Source: Allomuricauda ruestringensis DSM 13258
GTDB lineage: Bacteria > Bacteroidota > Bacteroidia > Flavobacteriales > Flavobacteriaceae
NCBI RefSeq assembly: GCF_000224085.1
Contig: NC_015945.1
Span: 2,305,501-2,369,500, forward strand
Direction: 5' to 3'
DNA: 64,000 nt
The notes below the pieces were generated by a model. The model ran no database searches. It saw only the letters and a program-made list of their open reading frames with translations, and had not been told where the DNA came from. Made by a program: the position numbers and the translations under genes. Positions 50,910-59,477 of the stretch are shown piece after piece (positions within the stretch are counted from its first letter, which is position 1; every line of letters begins with the position of its first letter).

Positions 50910-52973
50910 ATGAAGTATTTTATTACTCTATTGTCTTTTTTTGCACTAACCACAGGTTTCTCACAAGAATTGACCGTAGTGGGCAAAACCTATAATGTCT
51001 CCGATAACATAAATAATGGGGTCATAGAACTTGAAGTTGATGGTGGGGTGGAACCCTATACCTATAAATGGAGCAACCAGAGTACGCCGCTCACATCAAA
51101 AAGGGCACAAGGGCTAGTAGAAGGAATACCTTATAGTGTAGTTGTGACCGATGCTGCAGGCAATTCCATTACAAAGGAGTTTGAAATTGAGACAGAATCG
51201 ATCACTGAAGTTTTCAATGGAACCATGACCCCGGCAGTAAGCGCTTTGGGGTCTGTTCTTTTTTGGGACCCCTTTGCAGCCATTGGAATATACGACCCTG
51301 TGGCCTACGCTGATGTAAAATTGATCGGTATTCCAGATTGGAGTAATGAAACCCAGGACAAATTTGTGTTGAAGGAATGGCTCAAAGAAGAAAAGGCAAG
51401 TGTTGCCAAAGGTGAGGATATTGCCATTATATCCAGTGACAAACGAGGTGATATAACCATAAAATCCAACGCCAAAGGAAAACTTTTGCAAAAGGTGAAA
51501 CAGGGGGGGGTAATCTACAACTCCCAGAACCCAGAGCATGTTATAGAACAGGGAGCGCATTATTTTGCTGAAATCGAGTATGACGAACCCATCCCAATGT
51601 TGCACCCCAACGGGGACCCGATTATGAAGGGGATTCCTTTTATTGTGATTTGGTTGGTGTTTGGCGCATTGTTCTTTACCCTTAGAATGGGATTCATCAA
51701 CATTCGTGGTTTTAAACATTCGCTGGATCTGGCCAAAGGAAAATATGACGACCCCGATGCTCCGGGGCAGGTAACCCACTTTCAGGCACTGGCCACTGCA
51801 GTTTCCGGTACCGTAGGTCTTGGAAACATTGCCGGTGTTGCAGTTGCTGTTTCGTTAGGGGGCGCAGGAGCTACTTTTTGGATGATTATCTGTGGTTTGT
51901 TGGGGATGTCCTCCAAATTTGTGGAGTGTACCCTTGGTGTAAAATATCGTGACATACTTCCTGATGGACGCGTATTTGGTGGCCCTATGAACTATCTGCG
52001 ATATGGTCTTGAAAAAAGAAACCTGAAAGGATTTGGTAAAGTATTGGCAGGAGTGTTTGCACTACTTGCTGTAGGAGCCTCCTTTGGAGGTGGAAATATG
52101 TTCCAAGCCAACCAGTCCTTCGAGCAATTGGCAGGGCAGTTTCCTGTTTTGGCAGGCAACGGATTTTGGTTTGGTGTGGTTACCGCGATTTTGGTCGGTG
52201 TGGTCATCATTGGCGGAATTAGTAGTATTGCTAGGGTAACAGGTAAGATAGTACCAATTATGGCCTCTGTTTACATTGTGGCGGCCTTGGCGGTCATTAT
52301 AATGAACATACAAAATATTGGTCCTGCATTTTCAGCCATTTTTGAAGGGGCATTAAATCCTTCGGCTTTAAAGGGAGGTATAATAGGTGTTTTGGTCGTT
52401 GGGTTCCAACGGGCAGCCTTCTCCAATGAGGCCGGTGTGGGTTCCGCGGCCATTGCACATAGTGCCGCCAAGACCAATCATCCCCCATCAGAAGGATTTG
52501 TGGCCTTGCTCGAGCCGTTTATCGACACCGTAGTGGTTTGTACCCTTACGGCTCTGGTGTTAATTTTTACCGGAATGCACGAAGTGGAGGGAATGGCCGG
52601 TGCTCAGTTGACCTCCGATGCGTTTGGTAGCCAAATCTCTTGGTTCCCTTATGTGTTGGCCTTGGCAGTGTTCCTTTTCGCATTTTCTACCATGATTTCA
52701 TGGTCCTATTATGGAATGAGGGCTTGGACCTATCTTTTTGGAAAGAGCAAACGTTCCGAAATGGTCTATAAAATGTTGTTCTTGGTATTTGTGGTTGTAG
52801 GAGCCTCTGTGAGTTTAGGGGCTGTCTTGGACTTTTCGGACATGATGATCTTGGCAATGTCCTTCCCGAACATCATTGGACTTTACATCTTATCTGGTGA
52901 AGTTCGCAAAGATCTGGACGGCTATTTACAGAAATTAAAAGTCGGTCAACTCTTTAAAAAATCAAAAAGTTAA
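50910..52973 (+). CDS. alanine/glycine:cation symporter (AGCS) with SprB-like and lipoyl-like N-terminal domains
   Basis: The 687-residue protein has a signal peptide (1-18), a SprB-like repeat (about 20-95, [18 protein letters not shown]), a lipoyl/biotinyl hammerhead-like region (about 135-205, [20 protein letters not shown], then SDKRG) and then the AGCS transporter (about 240-685) with its signature [11 protein letters not shown] and [17 protein letters not shown]. It takes up alanine or glycine with Na+ or H+ at the inner membrane. The two N-terminal domains are presumably outside the cytoplasm. A run of eight G (51503-51510) lies in the lipoyl-like part. Followed after 19 bases by a HhH protein. 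Confidence 0.88.
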   Translation: MKYFITLLSFFALTTGFSQELTVVGKTYNVSDNINNGVIELEVDGGVEPYTYKWSNQSTPLTSKRAQGLVEGIPYSVVVTDAAGNSITKEFEIETESITEVFNGTMTPAVSALGSVLFWDPFAAIGIYDPVAYADVKLIGIPDWSNETQDKFVLKEWLKEEKASVAKGEDIAIISSDKRGDITIKSNAKGKLLQKVKQGGVIYNSQNPEHVIEQGAHYFAEIEYDEPIPMLHPNGDPIMKGIPFIVIWLVFGALFFTLRMGFINIRGFKHSLDLAKGKYDDPDAPGQVTHFQALATAVSGTVGLGNIAGVAVAVSLGGAGATFWMIICGLLGMSSKFVECTLGVKYRDILPDGRVFGGPMNYLRYGLEKRNLKGFGKVLAGVFALLAVGASFGGGNMFQANQSFEQLAGQFPVLAGNGFWFGVVTAILVGVVIIGGISSIARVTGKIVPIMASVYIVAALAVIIMNIQNIGPAFSAIFEGALNPSALKGGIIGVLVVGFQRAAFSNEAGVGSAAIAHSAAKTNHPPSEGFVALLEPFIDTVVVCTLTALVLIFTGMHEVEGMAGAQLTSDAFGSQISWFPYVLALAVFLFAFSTMISWSYYGMRAWTYLFGKSKRSEMVYKMLFLVFVVVGASVSLGAVLDFSDMMILAMSFPNIIGLYILSGEVRKDLDGYLQKLKVGQLFKKSKS

Positions 52974-52992
52974 GTTTTAGCATAAACATAGC

Positions 52993-53847
52993 ATGAGAAA
53001 ACAACCCCACTTCAGGTTCAATAAACAAGAACGGAGTGGGATTTTCTTTTTGTTGCTGATAACGATTGTGTTTCAAGTTGGATATTATTATATAAAGGCC
53101 AATCCATCCCCACGGGAAACCAATTTTGTTCTCAGTGTCCATGAACAGTCTAAAATAGATAGTCTTATAAATTATAAGTCTGAAGCAGCTGTGAAAATGT
53201 ATCCTTTCAACCCCAATTACCTTAGCGATTATAAAGGCTACACTTTGGGATTGTCCACCTCGCAATTGGACAGATTGTTTGCTTTTCGTGAAGAGGGCAA
53301 GTTCGTGAATTCAGCCAAGGAGTTTCAAGCCGTGACACAGGTATCGGATTCTTTGTTGAATCAAATTTCACCCTATTTTAAGTTTCCAGATTGGGTGACA
53401 AAACATCAATCCATAAAAAAGGTCGCATCAAAACAAAAAATAGCAGTAAAGCTCAGAGATTTGAATGCTGCAACGACGGAAGATTTAAAATCAATTTATG
53501 GTATTGGGGAAACACTATCGGAAAGAATCATAAAATTTCGGGATAGGCTAGGAGGTTTCTTGGTAAACGAACAGCTTTACGATGTTTACGGTCTAAAACC
53601 AGAGGTTGTGGAAAAAGCGTTGCTTAGGTTCCAAGTGTTGGAGGTACCTTCGATACAAAAAATAAATATTAATAAAGCTAGTGTGGCGGAGTTGTCCCAA
53701 TTGGTTTATATCGGTAGGTCATTGGCTTTTGATATTGTTGCATACCGAGATAAGAATGGTGCGTACCAATCATTTCAAGAATTGGGTCAAGTCAATAAAT
53801 TTCCTGCGGAAAAACTAGATAGAATAGCCTTATATTTGTCCTTATAA
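52993..53847 (+). CDS. helix-hairpin-helix protein, ComEA-like
   Basis: A 284-residue protein with an N-terminal transmembrane helix (about 15-35, SGIFFLLLITIVFQVGYYYI) and three helix-hairpin-helix segments: about 65-105, 150-185 (LNAATTEDLKSIYGIGETLS) and 225-284 (ININKASVAELSQLVYIGRS). ComEA proteins bind incoming DNA in the periplasm during competence. The anchored arrangement fits that role, but no other competence genes are near, so this is an inference. Its stop is 10 bases before the acyl-CoA dehydrogenase ATG. Confidence 0.82.
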   Translation: MRKQPHFRFNKQERSGIFFLLLITIVFQVGYYYIKANPSPRETNFVLSVHEQSKIDSLINYKSEAAVKMYPFNPNYLSDYKGYTLGLSTSQLDRLFAFREEGKFVNSAKEFQAVTQVSDSLLNQISPYFKFPDWVTKHQSIKKVASKQKIAVKLRDLNAATTEDLKSIYGIGETLSERIIKFRDRLGGFLVNEQLYDVYGLKPEVVEKALLRFQVLEVPSIQKININKASVAELSQLVYIGRSLAFDIVAYRDKNGAYQSFQELGQVNKFPAEKLDRIALYLSL

Positions 53848-53857
53848 ATAAGGTGGT

Positions 53858-55027
53858 ATGATCGATATGTACTTCACGGAAGAGCATAATTTGTTCCGGG
53901 AGAGTTTAAAAGATTTTTTGCAAAAAGAAGTTGTTCCCCACATTGAAGAATGGGAGGATACTGGAAAGATTGATAGGGCTATTTGGAACAAGTTTGGGGA
54001 GATGGGCTTTTTTGGGCTAATGACTTCCGAGGCCTATTCGGGTTTGGACCTAGACCTGTTTTATACCACTATTTTTCTGGAAGAACTACAAAAGATCAAT
54101 TCAGGTGGTTTTGCTGCTGCTATGTGGGCGCATCAATACTTGGCCATGACCTATTTGAACAAACTGGCCGACCATGAGCAAAAGAAAGCTTATCTAGAGC
54201 CTAGTGTACTCGGTGATAAAATCGGTTGTTTGGGGGTTTCGGAGCCTTTTGGGGGTAGCGATGTTGCTGCCATGCGCACCACGGCAGAAAAAAAAGATGA
54301 TGTCTACATCGTGAACGGTTCCAAGACTTTTATTACCAATGGGGTTTACGGCGATTACATTATTCTTGCTGCCAAAACGGACAAGGATGCTGGCCACAAG
54401 GGTATCAGTATGTTTGTTATGGATAGGAATGCGAAGGGTGTTACCGCCAGCAAGCTCAACAAGTTGGGGTGGCGTGCTTCTGACACCGCAGAATTGGCCT
54501 TTGATAATGTGGAGGTTCCTGCCTCCAATTTGTTGGGTAAGGAGAACGAAGGCTTTGGCTATATTATGGAGGCCTTTTCCTTAGAGCGTTTGGTAATGGG
54601 CATAAATGCGCATGCACGGGCCGAGTTTGCCTTGGACTATGCATTGCAATATATGTCCGAACGCGAAGCGTTTGGCAAAGCCATAGACCAGTTTCAGGCC
54701 TTGCGACATAGGTTGGTGGACCTGTATTCGGATATGTTGTTGTGCAAACAGTTCAATTATGCCACAGTGGCGCAAATGGAAAAAGGTGCTTATGTTGTTA
54801 AAGAAGCGACCATTTCCAAATTGAAGTCCACCAAAATGGCTGATGAGGTCATTTACAACTGTCTTCAGTTTTTGGGCGGTTACGGTTATATTGAAGATTA
54901 TCCTATGGCACGTTTGAGCCGAGATAGTAGGTTGGGGCCCATTGGTGGTGGTACTTCGGAAATTTTAAAGGAGATTTTGGCCAAAATCATTGTGGATAAA
55001 AAGGAGTACAAAAAGCGAACGGTGTAA
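53858..55027 (+). CDS. acyl-CoA dehydrogenase
   Basis: FAD enzyme that oxidises acyl-CoA to enoyl-CoA in beta-oxidation. The 389-residue protein has LGVSEPFGGSDVAAMRTTA, KTFITNGVYGD (FAD and substrate binding), ERLVMGINAHARAEFALDYA, and the C-terminal LGGYGYIEDYPMARLSRDSR with GGTSEI and the FAD-linked R. The catalytic Glu of the family is expected near the C-terminus. Two ATGs (53858, 53867) are candidates. A TATATTTG box at 53831 suggests its own promoter in the end of the HhH gene. Confidence 0.93.
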   Translation: MIDMYFTEEHNLFRESLKDFLQKEVVPHIEEWEDTGKIDRAIWNKFGEMGFFGLMTSEAYSGLDLDLFYTTIFLEELQKINSGGFAAAMWAHQYLAMTYLNKLADHEQKKAYLEPSVLGDKIGCLGVSEPFGGSDVAAMRTTAEKKDDVYIVNGSKTFITNGVYGDYIILAAKTDKDAGHKGISMFVMDRNAKGVTASKLNKLGWRASDTAELAFDNVEVPASNLLGKENEGFGYIMEAFSLERLVMGINAHARAEFALDYALQYMSEREAFGKAIDQFQALRHRLVDLYSDMLLCKQFNYATVAQMEKGAYVVKEATISKLKSTKMADEVIYNCLQFLGGYGYIEDYPMARLSRDSRLGPIGGGTSEILKEILAKIIVDKKEYKKRTV

Positions 55028-55076
55028 GATGCTATCAAAAAAATAAAATATTTCTTTAACTGTTGAATATCATTTG

Positions 55077-55084
55077 TATATTTG
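55077..55084 (+). promoter_or_regulatory. rpsU -7 box (TATATTTG)
   Basis: TATATTTG fits TAnnTTTG, 36 bases before the rpsU ATG. A TTG 11 bases upstream is too close for a normal -33, so only the -7 part is called. Confidence 0.5.
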
Positions 55085-55103
55085 CGCTCCAAAATTCTAA
55101 AAG

Positions 55104-55111
55104 AAAGGAGG
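55104..55111 (+). promoter_or_regulatory. strong Shine-Dalgarno sequence of rpsU
   Basis: AAAGGAGG lies 9 bases before the rpsU ATG, a full match to the 16S 3' end. No other protein gene in this window has such a site. In Flavobacterium the anti-Shine-Dalgarno of the ribosome is held by bS21 itself, so rpsU needing it is known as a feedback loop in that lineage; extending it to this strain is inference. Confidence 0.85.
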
Positions 55112-55120
55112 TTGTAGCCC

Positions 55121-55315
55121 ATGTTAATTATACCAGTAAAAGAAGGAGAGAACATCGATAGAGCTTTAAAGCGTTTCAAACGTAAGTTCGACAGAACAGG
55201 TACCATGCGTCAGTTAAGAACAAGACAGCAGTTTACCAAACCTTCTGTACAGCGTAGAGCGCAAATTCAAAAAGCACAATACATTCAAGGATTAAGAGAC
55301 CAAGAAGAAGTATAG
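55121..55315 (+). CDS. rpsU: 30S ribosomal protein S21
   Basis: The 64-residue bS21 has the family's start MLIIPVKEGENIDRALKRFK and the basic RKFDRTGTMRQLRTRQ region, binding near the 16S 3' end. In Bacteroidota it covers the anti-Shine-Dalgarno sequence together with bS6 and bS18. The strong Shine-Dalgarno upstream suggests autogenous control: ribosomes lacking bS21 would favour this mRNA. It is monocistronic with its own terminator. Confidence 0.97.
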   Translation: MLIIPVKEGENIDRALKRFKRKFDRTGTMRQLRTRQQFTKPSVQRRAQIQKAQYIQGLRDQEEV

Positions 55316-55340
55316 GGCTATCGCTTTAGCAAAATATATC

Positions 55341-55368
55341 AATCCCGTTCCAATATTGGAACGGGATT
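55341..55368 (+). terminator. rpsU intrinsic terminator
   Basis: AATCCCGTTCCAAT and its exact reverse complement form a 28-base perfect palindrome, followed by TTTCGTTTT, 26 bases after the rpsU stop. Confidence 0.9.
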
Positions 55369-55400
55369 TTTCGTTTTAGCCATAGACCAATCGTAATTGC

Positions 55401-55408
55401 TACCTTTG
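55401..55408 (+). promoter_or_regulatory. -7 box (TACCTTTG) just before xer gene
   Basis: TACCTTTG lies only 4 bases upstream of the recombinase ATG, implying a nearly leaderless transcript if used. A -33 TTG was not clear. Confidence 0.35.
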
Positions 55409-55412
55409 ATAT

Positions 55413-56303
55413 ATGTCCGTATCAGCTTTTATATCTTATTTAAGGTTGGAGAAAAATTACTCCGAGCACACTATAAAAGCGTATGAAAAGGATATTGATG
55501 CCTTCTCCAGCTTCTGCAAGGAGAATCATTGGGAGTCCAATCTGGAAAACGTTTCTTATCCGTTGATTCGAAATTGGATTGTTGCGCTATCCGACCAAGG
55601 AATTTCCAATAGGACCATCAACAGAAAAATATCCTCACTACAAGCTTATTATAAATTTTTGCTGAAGGTTGGAGAGATAGCCATTTCACCATTGGTGAAA
55701 CATAGGGCGCTTAAAACCAGCAAAAAAGTGGAGGTTCCATTTTCTGAAACGGAGATGGAAACCATTTTATCCGAAATTCCTTTTGATGATGATTTTGAAG
55801 GGGAGCGCGATAAACTCATTATAGAACTTTTGTACACCACCGGCATACGAAGGGCCGAATTGGTAAATTTAAAAGTGACGGATGTAAACTTGTCCGGCCA
55901 TACATTAAAAGTTTTGGGCAAACGGAACAAAGAACGTATTCTCCCATTGTTGCCATCCACCGTGGAGCAGATAAAAAACTATTTGGTCAAGCGAGCTGAA
56001 CTGGAAAAGGATGTGAATTCCACACATCTAATATTAACAAAAGATGGTCTTAAAATTTATGAAACACTTGTTTATCGAACTATAAATAAGTACTTTAGTT
56101 TAGTGTCCCCGAAGGTAAAAAAGAGTCCGCATATACTCAGGCATACCTTTGCAACCCACTTGCTTAATCGGGGCGCAGATTTAAATTCCGTAAAGGAATT
56201 ATTGGGTCATTCCAGTTTGGCTTCTACGCAGGTGTACACGCACAACAGTATAGCCGAGCTAAAAAAGGTACATTTAAAGGCCCACCCAAGAAACAAGAAA
56301 TAA
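55413..56303 (+). CDS. tyrosine recombinase of the XerC/XerD type
   Basis: The 296-residue protein has the SAM-like N-terminal domain (residues 5-85, FISYLRLEKNYSEHTIKAYE) and a catalytic domain with TTGIRRAELVNLK (Arg), KSPHILRHTFATHLL (His-x-x-Arg), LGHSSLASTQVYTH (His, then the nucleophile Tyr). The family resolves chromosome dimers at dif. Sequence alone does not separate XerC from XerD. The setting, in a housekeeping cluster between rpsU and hpf, suggests chromosomal Xer rather than a mobile-element integrase. Confidence 0.92.
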   Translation: MSVSAFISYLRLEKNYSEHTIKAYEKDIDAFSSFCKENHWESNLENVSYPLIRNWIVALSDQGISNRTINRKISSLQAYYKFLLKVGEIAISPLVKHRALKTSKKVEVPFSETEMETILSEIPFDDDFEGERDKLIIELLYTTGIRRAELVNLKVTDVNLSGHTLKVLGKRNKERILPLLPSTVEQIKNYLVKRAELEKDVNSTHLILTKDGLKIYETLVYRTINKYFSLVSPKVKKSPHILRHTFATHLLNRGADLNSVKELLGHSSLASTQVYTHNSIAELKKVHLKAHPRNKK

Positions 56304-56357
56304 AATTCTTGTATTGTTTAACTCCGCTGTCCCAGACAGTACTAAAAACTTCGTCTT

Positions 56358-56660
56358 ATGAAAGTAAACGCACAATCGGTAAATTTTACAGCTGATGGAA
56401 AACTCATCGACTTTGTCCAAAAACGAATGGACAAGATGGAAGTGTTCTACGACAAGGTCATTGAATCGGATGTATATTTAAAAGTTGAAAACACAAGTGC
56501 TAAAGAAAATAAGATCGTGGAAATCATGGTGTTTGTCCCTCGGGATAAATTCATGGTAAAAAAACAATGTAAGTCATTTGAAGAGGCTGTGGATTCGGCC
56601 TGTAGTTCCTTGGAAAGACAGTTGGTGAAAAAGAAGGAAAAACTGAGGGCGAAAGCTTGA
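56358..56660 (+). CDS. hpf: ribosome hibernation promoting factor (HPF/RaiA family)
   Basis: The 100-residue protein is the short HPF/YfiA type: VNFTADGKLIDFVQKRMDKM, a central beta-sheet (VYLKVENTSAKENKIVEI) and the basic C-terminal FEEAVDSACSSLERQLVKKK. It binds in the decoding site of the 30S subunit and stabilises resting ribosomes. No long-form C-terminal dimerisation domain. It ends 100 bases before the tRNA cluster. Confidence 0.92.
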   Translation: MKVNAQSVNFTADGKLIDFVQKRMDKMEVFYDKVIESDVYLKVENTSAKENKIVEIMVFVPRDKFMVKKQCKSFEEAVDSACSSLERQLVKKKEKLRAKA

Positions 56661-56682
56661 TGAAAATTTTTCAAAATTTATT

Positions 56683-56711
56683 TTGAATTAAAATATAAAT
56701 ATATACATTTG
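56683..56711 (+). promoter_or_regulatory. promoter of the tRNA-tuf cluster (TTG-N18-TACATTTG)
   Basis: TTTTG ending at 56685 and TACATTTG at 56704-56711 fit the -33/-7 pattern. It is the only strong candidate upstream of the first tRNA gene and may serve the whole run from tRNA-Thr to tuf and beyond. Confidence 0.55.
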
Positions 56712-56761
56712 CAGTCCGTTAGAAATAGCGGGCTTTTTTAGTGAGTAAAAAGCGGTGAAAT

Positions 56762-56835
56762 GCCGATATAGCTCAGCTGGCTAGAGCAGCTGATTTGTAA
56801 TCAGCAGGTCGTGGGTTCGAGTCCCTCTATCGGCT
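56762..56835 (+). tRNA. tRNA-Thr (TGT)
   Basis: GCCGATA/TATCGGC acceptor stem, D arm with AGCTCAGCTGG, GCTGA-TTTGTAA-TCAGC anticodon arm, T arm GTGGGTTCGAGTCCC. The anticodon TGT reads Thr. CCA is not encoded. Confidence 0.95.
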
Positions 56836-56857
56836 CGTAAGTTACTGAAAATAAGGC

Positions 56858-56940
56858 GGGGGGATACTCAAGCGGCCAACGAGGACAGACTGTAAATCTG
56901 TTGGTTTTTACCTTCGCAGGTTCGAATCCTGCTCCCCCCA
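56858..56940 (+). tRNA. tRNA-Tyr (GTA)
   Basis: GGGGGGA/TCCCCCC acceptor stem and discriminator A, anticodon arm ACAGA-CTGTAAA-TCTGT with anticodon GTA, and a long variable arm (class II tRNA), as normal for bacterial tRNA-Tyr. Confidence 0.95.
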
Positions 56941-57020
56941 CAAAAGTTGTTCGTCGGAACAACTGGAGAAAGAAGGTTTTTTGAAATAATGGAATCTTTT
57001 GGGTGAAAATCCAAAAAAAT

Positions 57021-57093
57021 GCGGGAGTAGCTCAGTTGGTAGAGCGTCAGCCTTCCAAGCTGAATGTCGCCGGTTCGAACCCGGTCTCCCGCT
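57021..57093 (+). tRNA. tRNA-Gly (TCC)
   Basis: GCGGGAG/CTCCCGC acceptor stem, TCAGC-CTTCCAA-GCTGA anticodon arm with anticodon TCC, T arm CCGGTTCGAACCCGG. Confidence 0.95.
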
Positions 57094-57182
57094 CTAAACT
57101 TGAAACTTTGATTTCAAGATGAAGGTTGAAGTTTTGACGAGCTAGACTTGTAACTTTAAACTCTAAACCTGATAACCCATAG

Positions 57183-57254
57183 GCCGGTGTAGCTCAGGGG
57201 TAGAGCGTTTCCTTGGTAAGGAAGAGGTCACGGGTTCAAATCCCGTCATTGGCT
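57183..57254 (+). tRNA. tRNA-Thr (GGT)
   Basis: GCCGGTG with CATTGGC as acceptor stem (one G-U pair), TTTCC-TTGGTAA-GGAAG anticodon arm with anticodon GGT, T arm CGGGTTCAAATCCCG. This second Thr isoacceptor sits directly upstream of tuf. Confidence 0.94.
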
Positions 57255-57301
57255 CAAAACGATTTGTACACTAATATAAACTAAGATTAAAATTATTTAA
57301 A

Positions 57302-58489
57302 ATGGCAAAGGAAACTTTTGATCGTTCCAAACCGCACTTAAATATTGGTACCATTGGACACGTGGATCACGGTAAAACTACATTGACCGCTGCTATTACC
57401 ACTGTATTGGCCAACGCAGGTTTGTCTGAAACAAGAAGCTTTGATTCTATTGACAACGCTCCTGAAGAAAAAGAAAGAGGTATTACAATCAACACTTCGC
57501 ACGTTGAGTACCAAACAGAAAACCGTCACTACGCACACGTTGACTGTCCTGGTCACGCGGATTACGTAAAGAACATGGTTACTGGTGCTGCTCAGATGGA
57601 CGGCGCTATCTTGGTTGTAGCTGCTACGGATGGTCCAATGCCACAAACTCGTGAGCACATCCTATTGGGGCGTCAGGTTGGAATTCCACGTATCGTTGTT
57701 TTCTTGAACAAAGTTGACATGGTGGATGATGAAGAGCTTTTGGAGCTTGTTGAAATGGAAGTAAGAGAATTGCTTTCTTTCTATGAGTACGATGGTGACA
57801 ATGGTCCTGTTATTTCTGGTTCTGCACTTGGTGCTTTGAACGGTGAGCAAAAATGGGTTGACACGGTTATGGAGTTGATGAAAGCTGTTGATGAGTGGAT
57901 CGAGGAGCCTGAGCGTGAAGTTGACAAAGACTTCCTTATGCCAATTGAAGATGTATTCACCATTACAGGTAGGGGTACTGTTGCTACTGGTCGTATCGAA
58001 ACTGGTGTTGCCAATACAGGTGATCCTGTTGATATCATCGGTATGGGTGCTGAGAAATTGACATCTACCATCACTGGTGTTGAGATGTTCCGTAAGATTT
58101 TGGATAGAGGTGAAGCCGGTGATAACGTAGGCCTTCTTTTGAGAGGTATCGAGAAATCTGATATCAAAAGAGGTATGGTTATCTGCAAGCCAGGTTCTGT
58201 TAAGCCACACGCTAAATTTAAAGCTGAGGTTTATATCCTTAAAAAAGAAGAAGGTGGTCGTCACACACCATTCCACAACAACTACCGTCCTCAGTTCTAC
58301 TTGAGAACTACAGACGTTACTGGTAACATTAACTTGCCTGACGGTGTTGAGATGGTAATGCCAGGTGATAACTTGACAATTACCGTGGATTTGATTCAGC
58401 CTGTAGCTTGTAGTGTAGGTCTACGTTTCGCTATCCGTGAGGGTGGTAGAACAGTAGGTGCCGGACAGGTTACTGAGATTTTGGATTAA
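57302..58489 (+). CDS. tuf: elongation factor Tu
   Basis: Delivers aminoacyl-tRNA to the ribosome. The 395-residue GTPase has [16 protein letters not shown] (P loop), [13 protein letters not shown] (switch I), [12 protein letters not shown] (G3), [10 protein letters not shown] (G4) and SALGAL (G5), then domains 2 and 3. Codon use is more biased and G/C-ending than its neighbours, as expected for a very highly expressed gene. It is the only tuf copy in the window. A long hairpin follows. Confidence 0.98.
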   Translation: MAKETFDRSKPHLNIGTIGHVDHGKTTLTAAITTVLANAGLSETRSFDSIDNAPEEKERGITINTSHVEYQTENRHYAHVDCPGHADYVKNMVTGAAQMDGAILVVAATDGPMPQTREHILLGRQVGIPRIVVFLNKVDMVDDEELLELVEMEVRELLSFYEYDGDNGPVISGSALGALNGEQKWVDTVMELMKAVDEWIEEPEREVDKDFLMPIEDVFTITGRGTVATGRIETGVANTGDPVDIIGMGAEKLTSTITGVEMFRKILDRGEAGDNVGLLLRGIEKSDIKRGMVICKPGSVKPHAKFKAEVYILKKEEGGRHTPFHNNYRPQFYLRTTDVTGNINLPDGVEMVMPGDNLTITVDLIQPVACSVGLRFAIREGGRTVGAGQVTEILD

Positions 58490-58508
58490 GTTTCATTTTT
58501 ATAATAAA

Positions 58509-58557
58509 ATTGCACTCAAGGGTGTTCCGATTTTCTCGGGATACCTTTCAGTGTAAT
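58509..58557 (+). terminator. imperfect hairpin between tuf and tRNA-Trp
   Basis: ATTGCACT and AGTGTAAT enclose AAGGGTGTTCCGA and TCGGGATACCTT, an imperfect long stem-loop with a TTTTC loop. It has no clear T-run, so processing or partial termination between tuf and tRNA-Trp is possible. Confidence 0.4.
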
Positions 58558-58562
58558 TATAA

Positions 58563-58635
58563 ACGGGTGTAGCTCAGTTGGTAGAGCACTGGTCTCCAAA
58601 ACCAGGTGTCGGGAGTTCGAGTCTCTCCTCCCGTG
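58563..58635 (+). tRNA. tRNA-Trp (CCA)
   Basis: CTGGT-CTCCAAA-ACCAG anticodon arm with anticodon CCA; T arm GGGAGTTCGAGTCTC and D arm AGCTCAGTTGG. The acceptor stem ACGGGTG/CTCCCGT has a T-T mismatch at the sixth pair. It stands between tuf and secE. Since Trp supply is sensed in the trp leader, its expression is relevant there. Confidence 0.92.
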
Positions 58636-58657
58636 CAAGTATAATACATAAAAAATC

Positions 58658-58846
58658 ATGGTCACTTACATAAAGGAATCATTAGAAGAACTTAAGAACA
58701 ATGTTACGTGGTTGGAAAGAGGTAAAGCTTCCAATCTAATGGTTATTGTAGCTGTTTTTTCCATCTTGTTTGCCTTGGCAACATGGGGGGTGGATTCCTT
58801 GTTCAGTAGCTTGATTACGTTGTATTTTGATAAGTTAATAGGATAA
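58658..58846 (+). CDS. secE: preprotein translocase subunit SecE
   Basis: The 62-residue protein has the short single-helix SecE form: an amphipathic segment (SLEELKNNVTWLER) and one transmembrane helix (about 25-58, NLMVIVAVFSILFALATWGV). It clamps SecY in the inner membrane. Its position tRNA-Trp - secE - nusG is the standard one. No SD was seen. Confidence 0.95.
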   Translation: MVTYIKESLEELKNNVTWLERGKASNLMVIVAVFSILFALATWGVDSLFSSLITLYFDKLIG

Positions 58847-58858
58847 AGATCGGTCGAT

Positions 58859-59410
58859 ATGTCTGAGGTACTTGAAAAAAAATGGTATGTGGTTAGAGCG
58901 GTCAGTGGTCAAGAAAACAAGATCAAAGGCTATATAGAAAGCGAGGTAGAGCGTGCAGGTTTCGGCGATTACCTTGAAGAAGTTCTAGTCCCTACCGAAA
59001 AAGTTGTTCAGATCCGGAACGGAAAGAAAATCAACAAAGAGCGTGTTTACTTTCCGGGATATATCATGATAAAGGCCAATCTTGGCGGAGAAATGGTTCA
59101 CATCATTCGTTCAATTACCAATGTAATCGGTTTCTTGGGCGAAGTTAAGGGTGGAGATCCAATTCCTTTAAGAAAATCCGAAGTAAACCGTATGCTAGGA
59201 AAAGTGGACGAGTTGGCTGTTAATACGGACAATGTTGCAATTCCATTTGTGTTGGGAGAAACGGTTAAGGTAATTGATGGACCTTTCAATGGTTTTAACG
59301 GAACTGTTGAGAAAATCAATGAAGAAAAGCGTAAGCTAGAAGTGATGGTGAAAATTTTCGGAAGAAAAACACCATTGGAGCTAAGCTATATGCAAGTAGA
59401 AAAAGTATAA
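58859..59410 (+). CDS. nusG: transcription termination/antitermination factor NusG
   Basis: Links RNA polymerase to the ribosome and Rho. The 183-residue protein has the NGN domain (about 8-115, WYVVRAVSGQENKIKGYIE, YFPGYIMIKANLGGE) and a KOW domain (about 130-180, GETVKVIDGPFNGFNGTVEK). It follows secE after 12 bases. Confidence 0.97.
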   Translation: MSEVLEKKWYVVRAVSGQENKIKGYIESEVERAGFGDYLEEVLVPTEKVVQIRNGKKINKERVYFPGYIMIKANLGGEMVHIIRSITNVIGFLGEVKGGDPIPLRKSEVNRMLGKVDELAVNTDNVAIPFVLGETVKVIDGPFNGFNGTVEKINEEKRKLEVMVKIFGRKTPLELSYMQVEKV

Positions 59411-59477
59411 TTAGAGCTGTTACATATATAAAGCTGTGTTGCTTCCAATTGACACACTTTAAATTTAATTAGAAACA

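Noticed and set aside
51045..51660. Lipoylated domain on the AGCS symporter
   Set aside because: As an actual lipoyl acceptor it is unlikely: the protein has an export signal, so the domain faces outside the cytoplasm, where lipoate ligase does not act. Kept only as a fold-level observation.
55413..56303. Prophage or integrative element around the tyrosine recombinase and tRNA genes
   Set aside because: The genes on both sides are housekeeping (rpsU, hpf, tRNAs, tuf), no direct repeats of a tRNA end were seen, and no phage genes occur.
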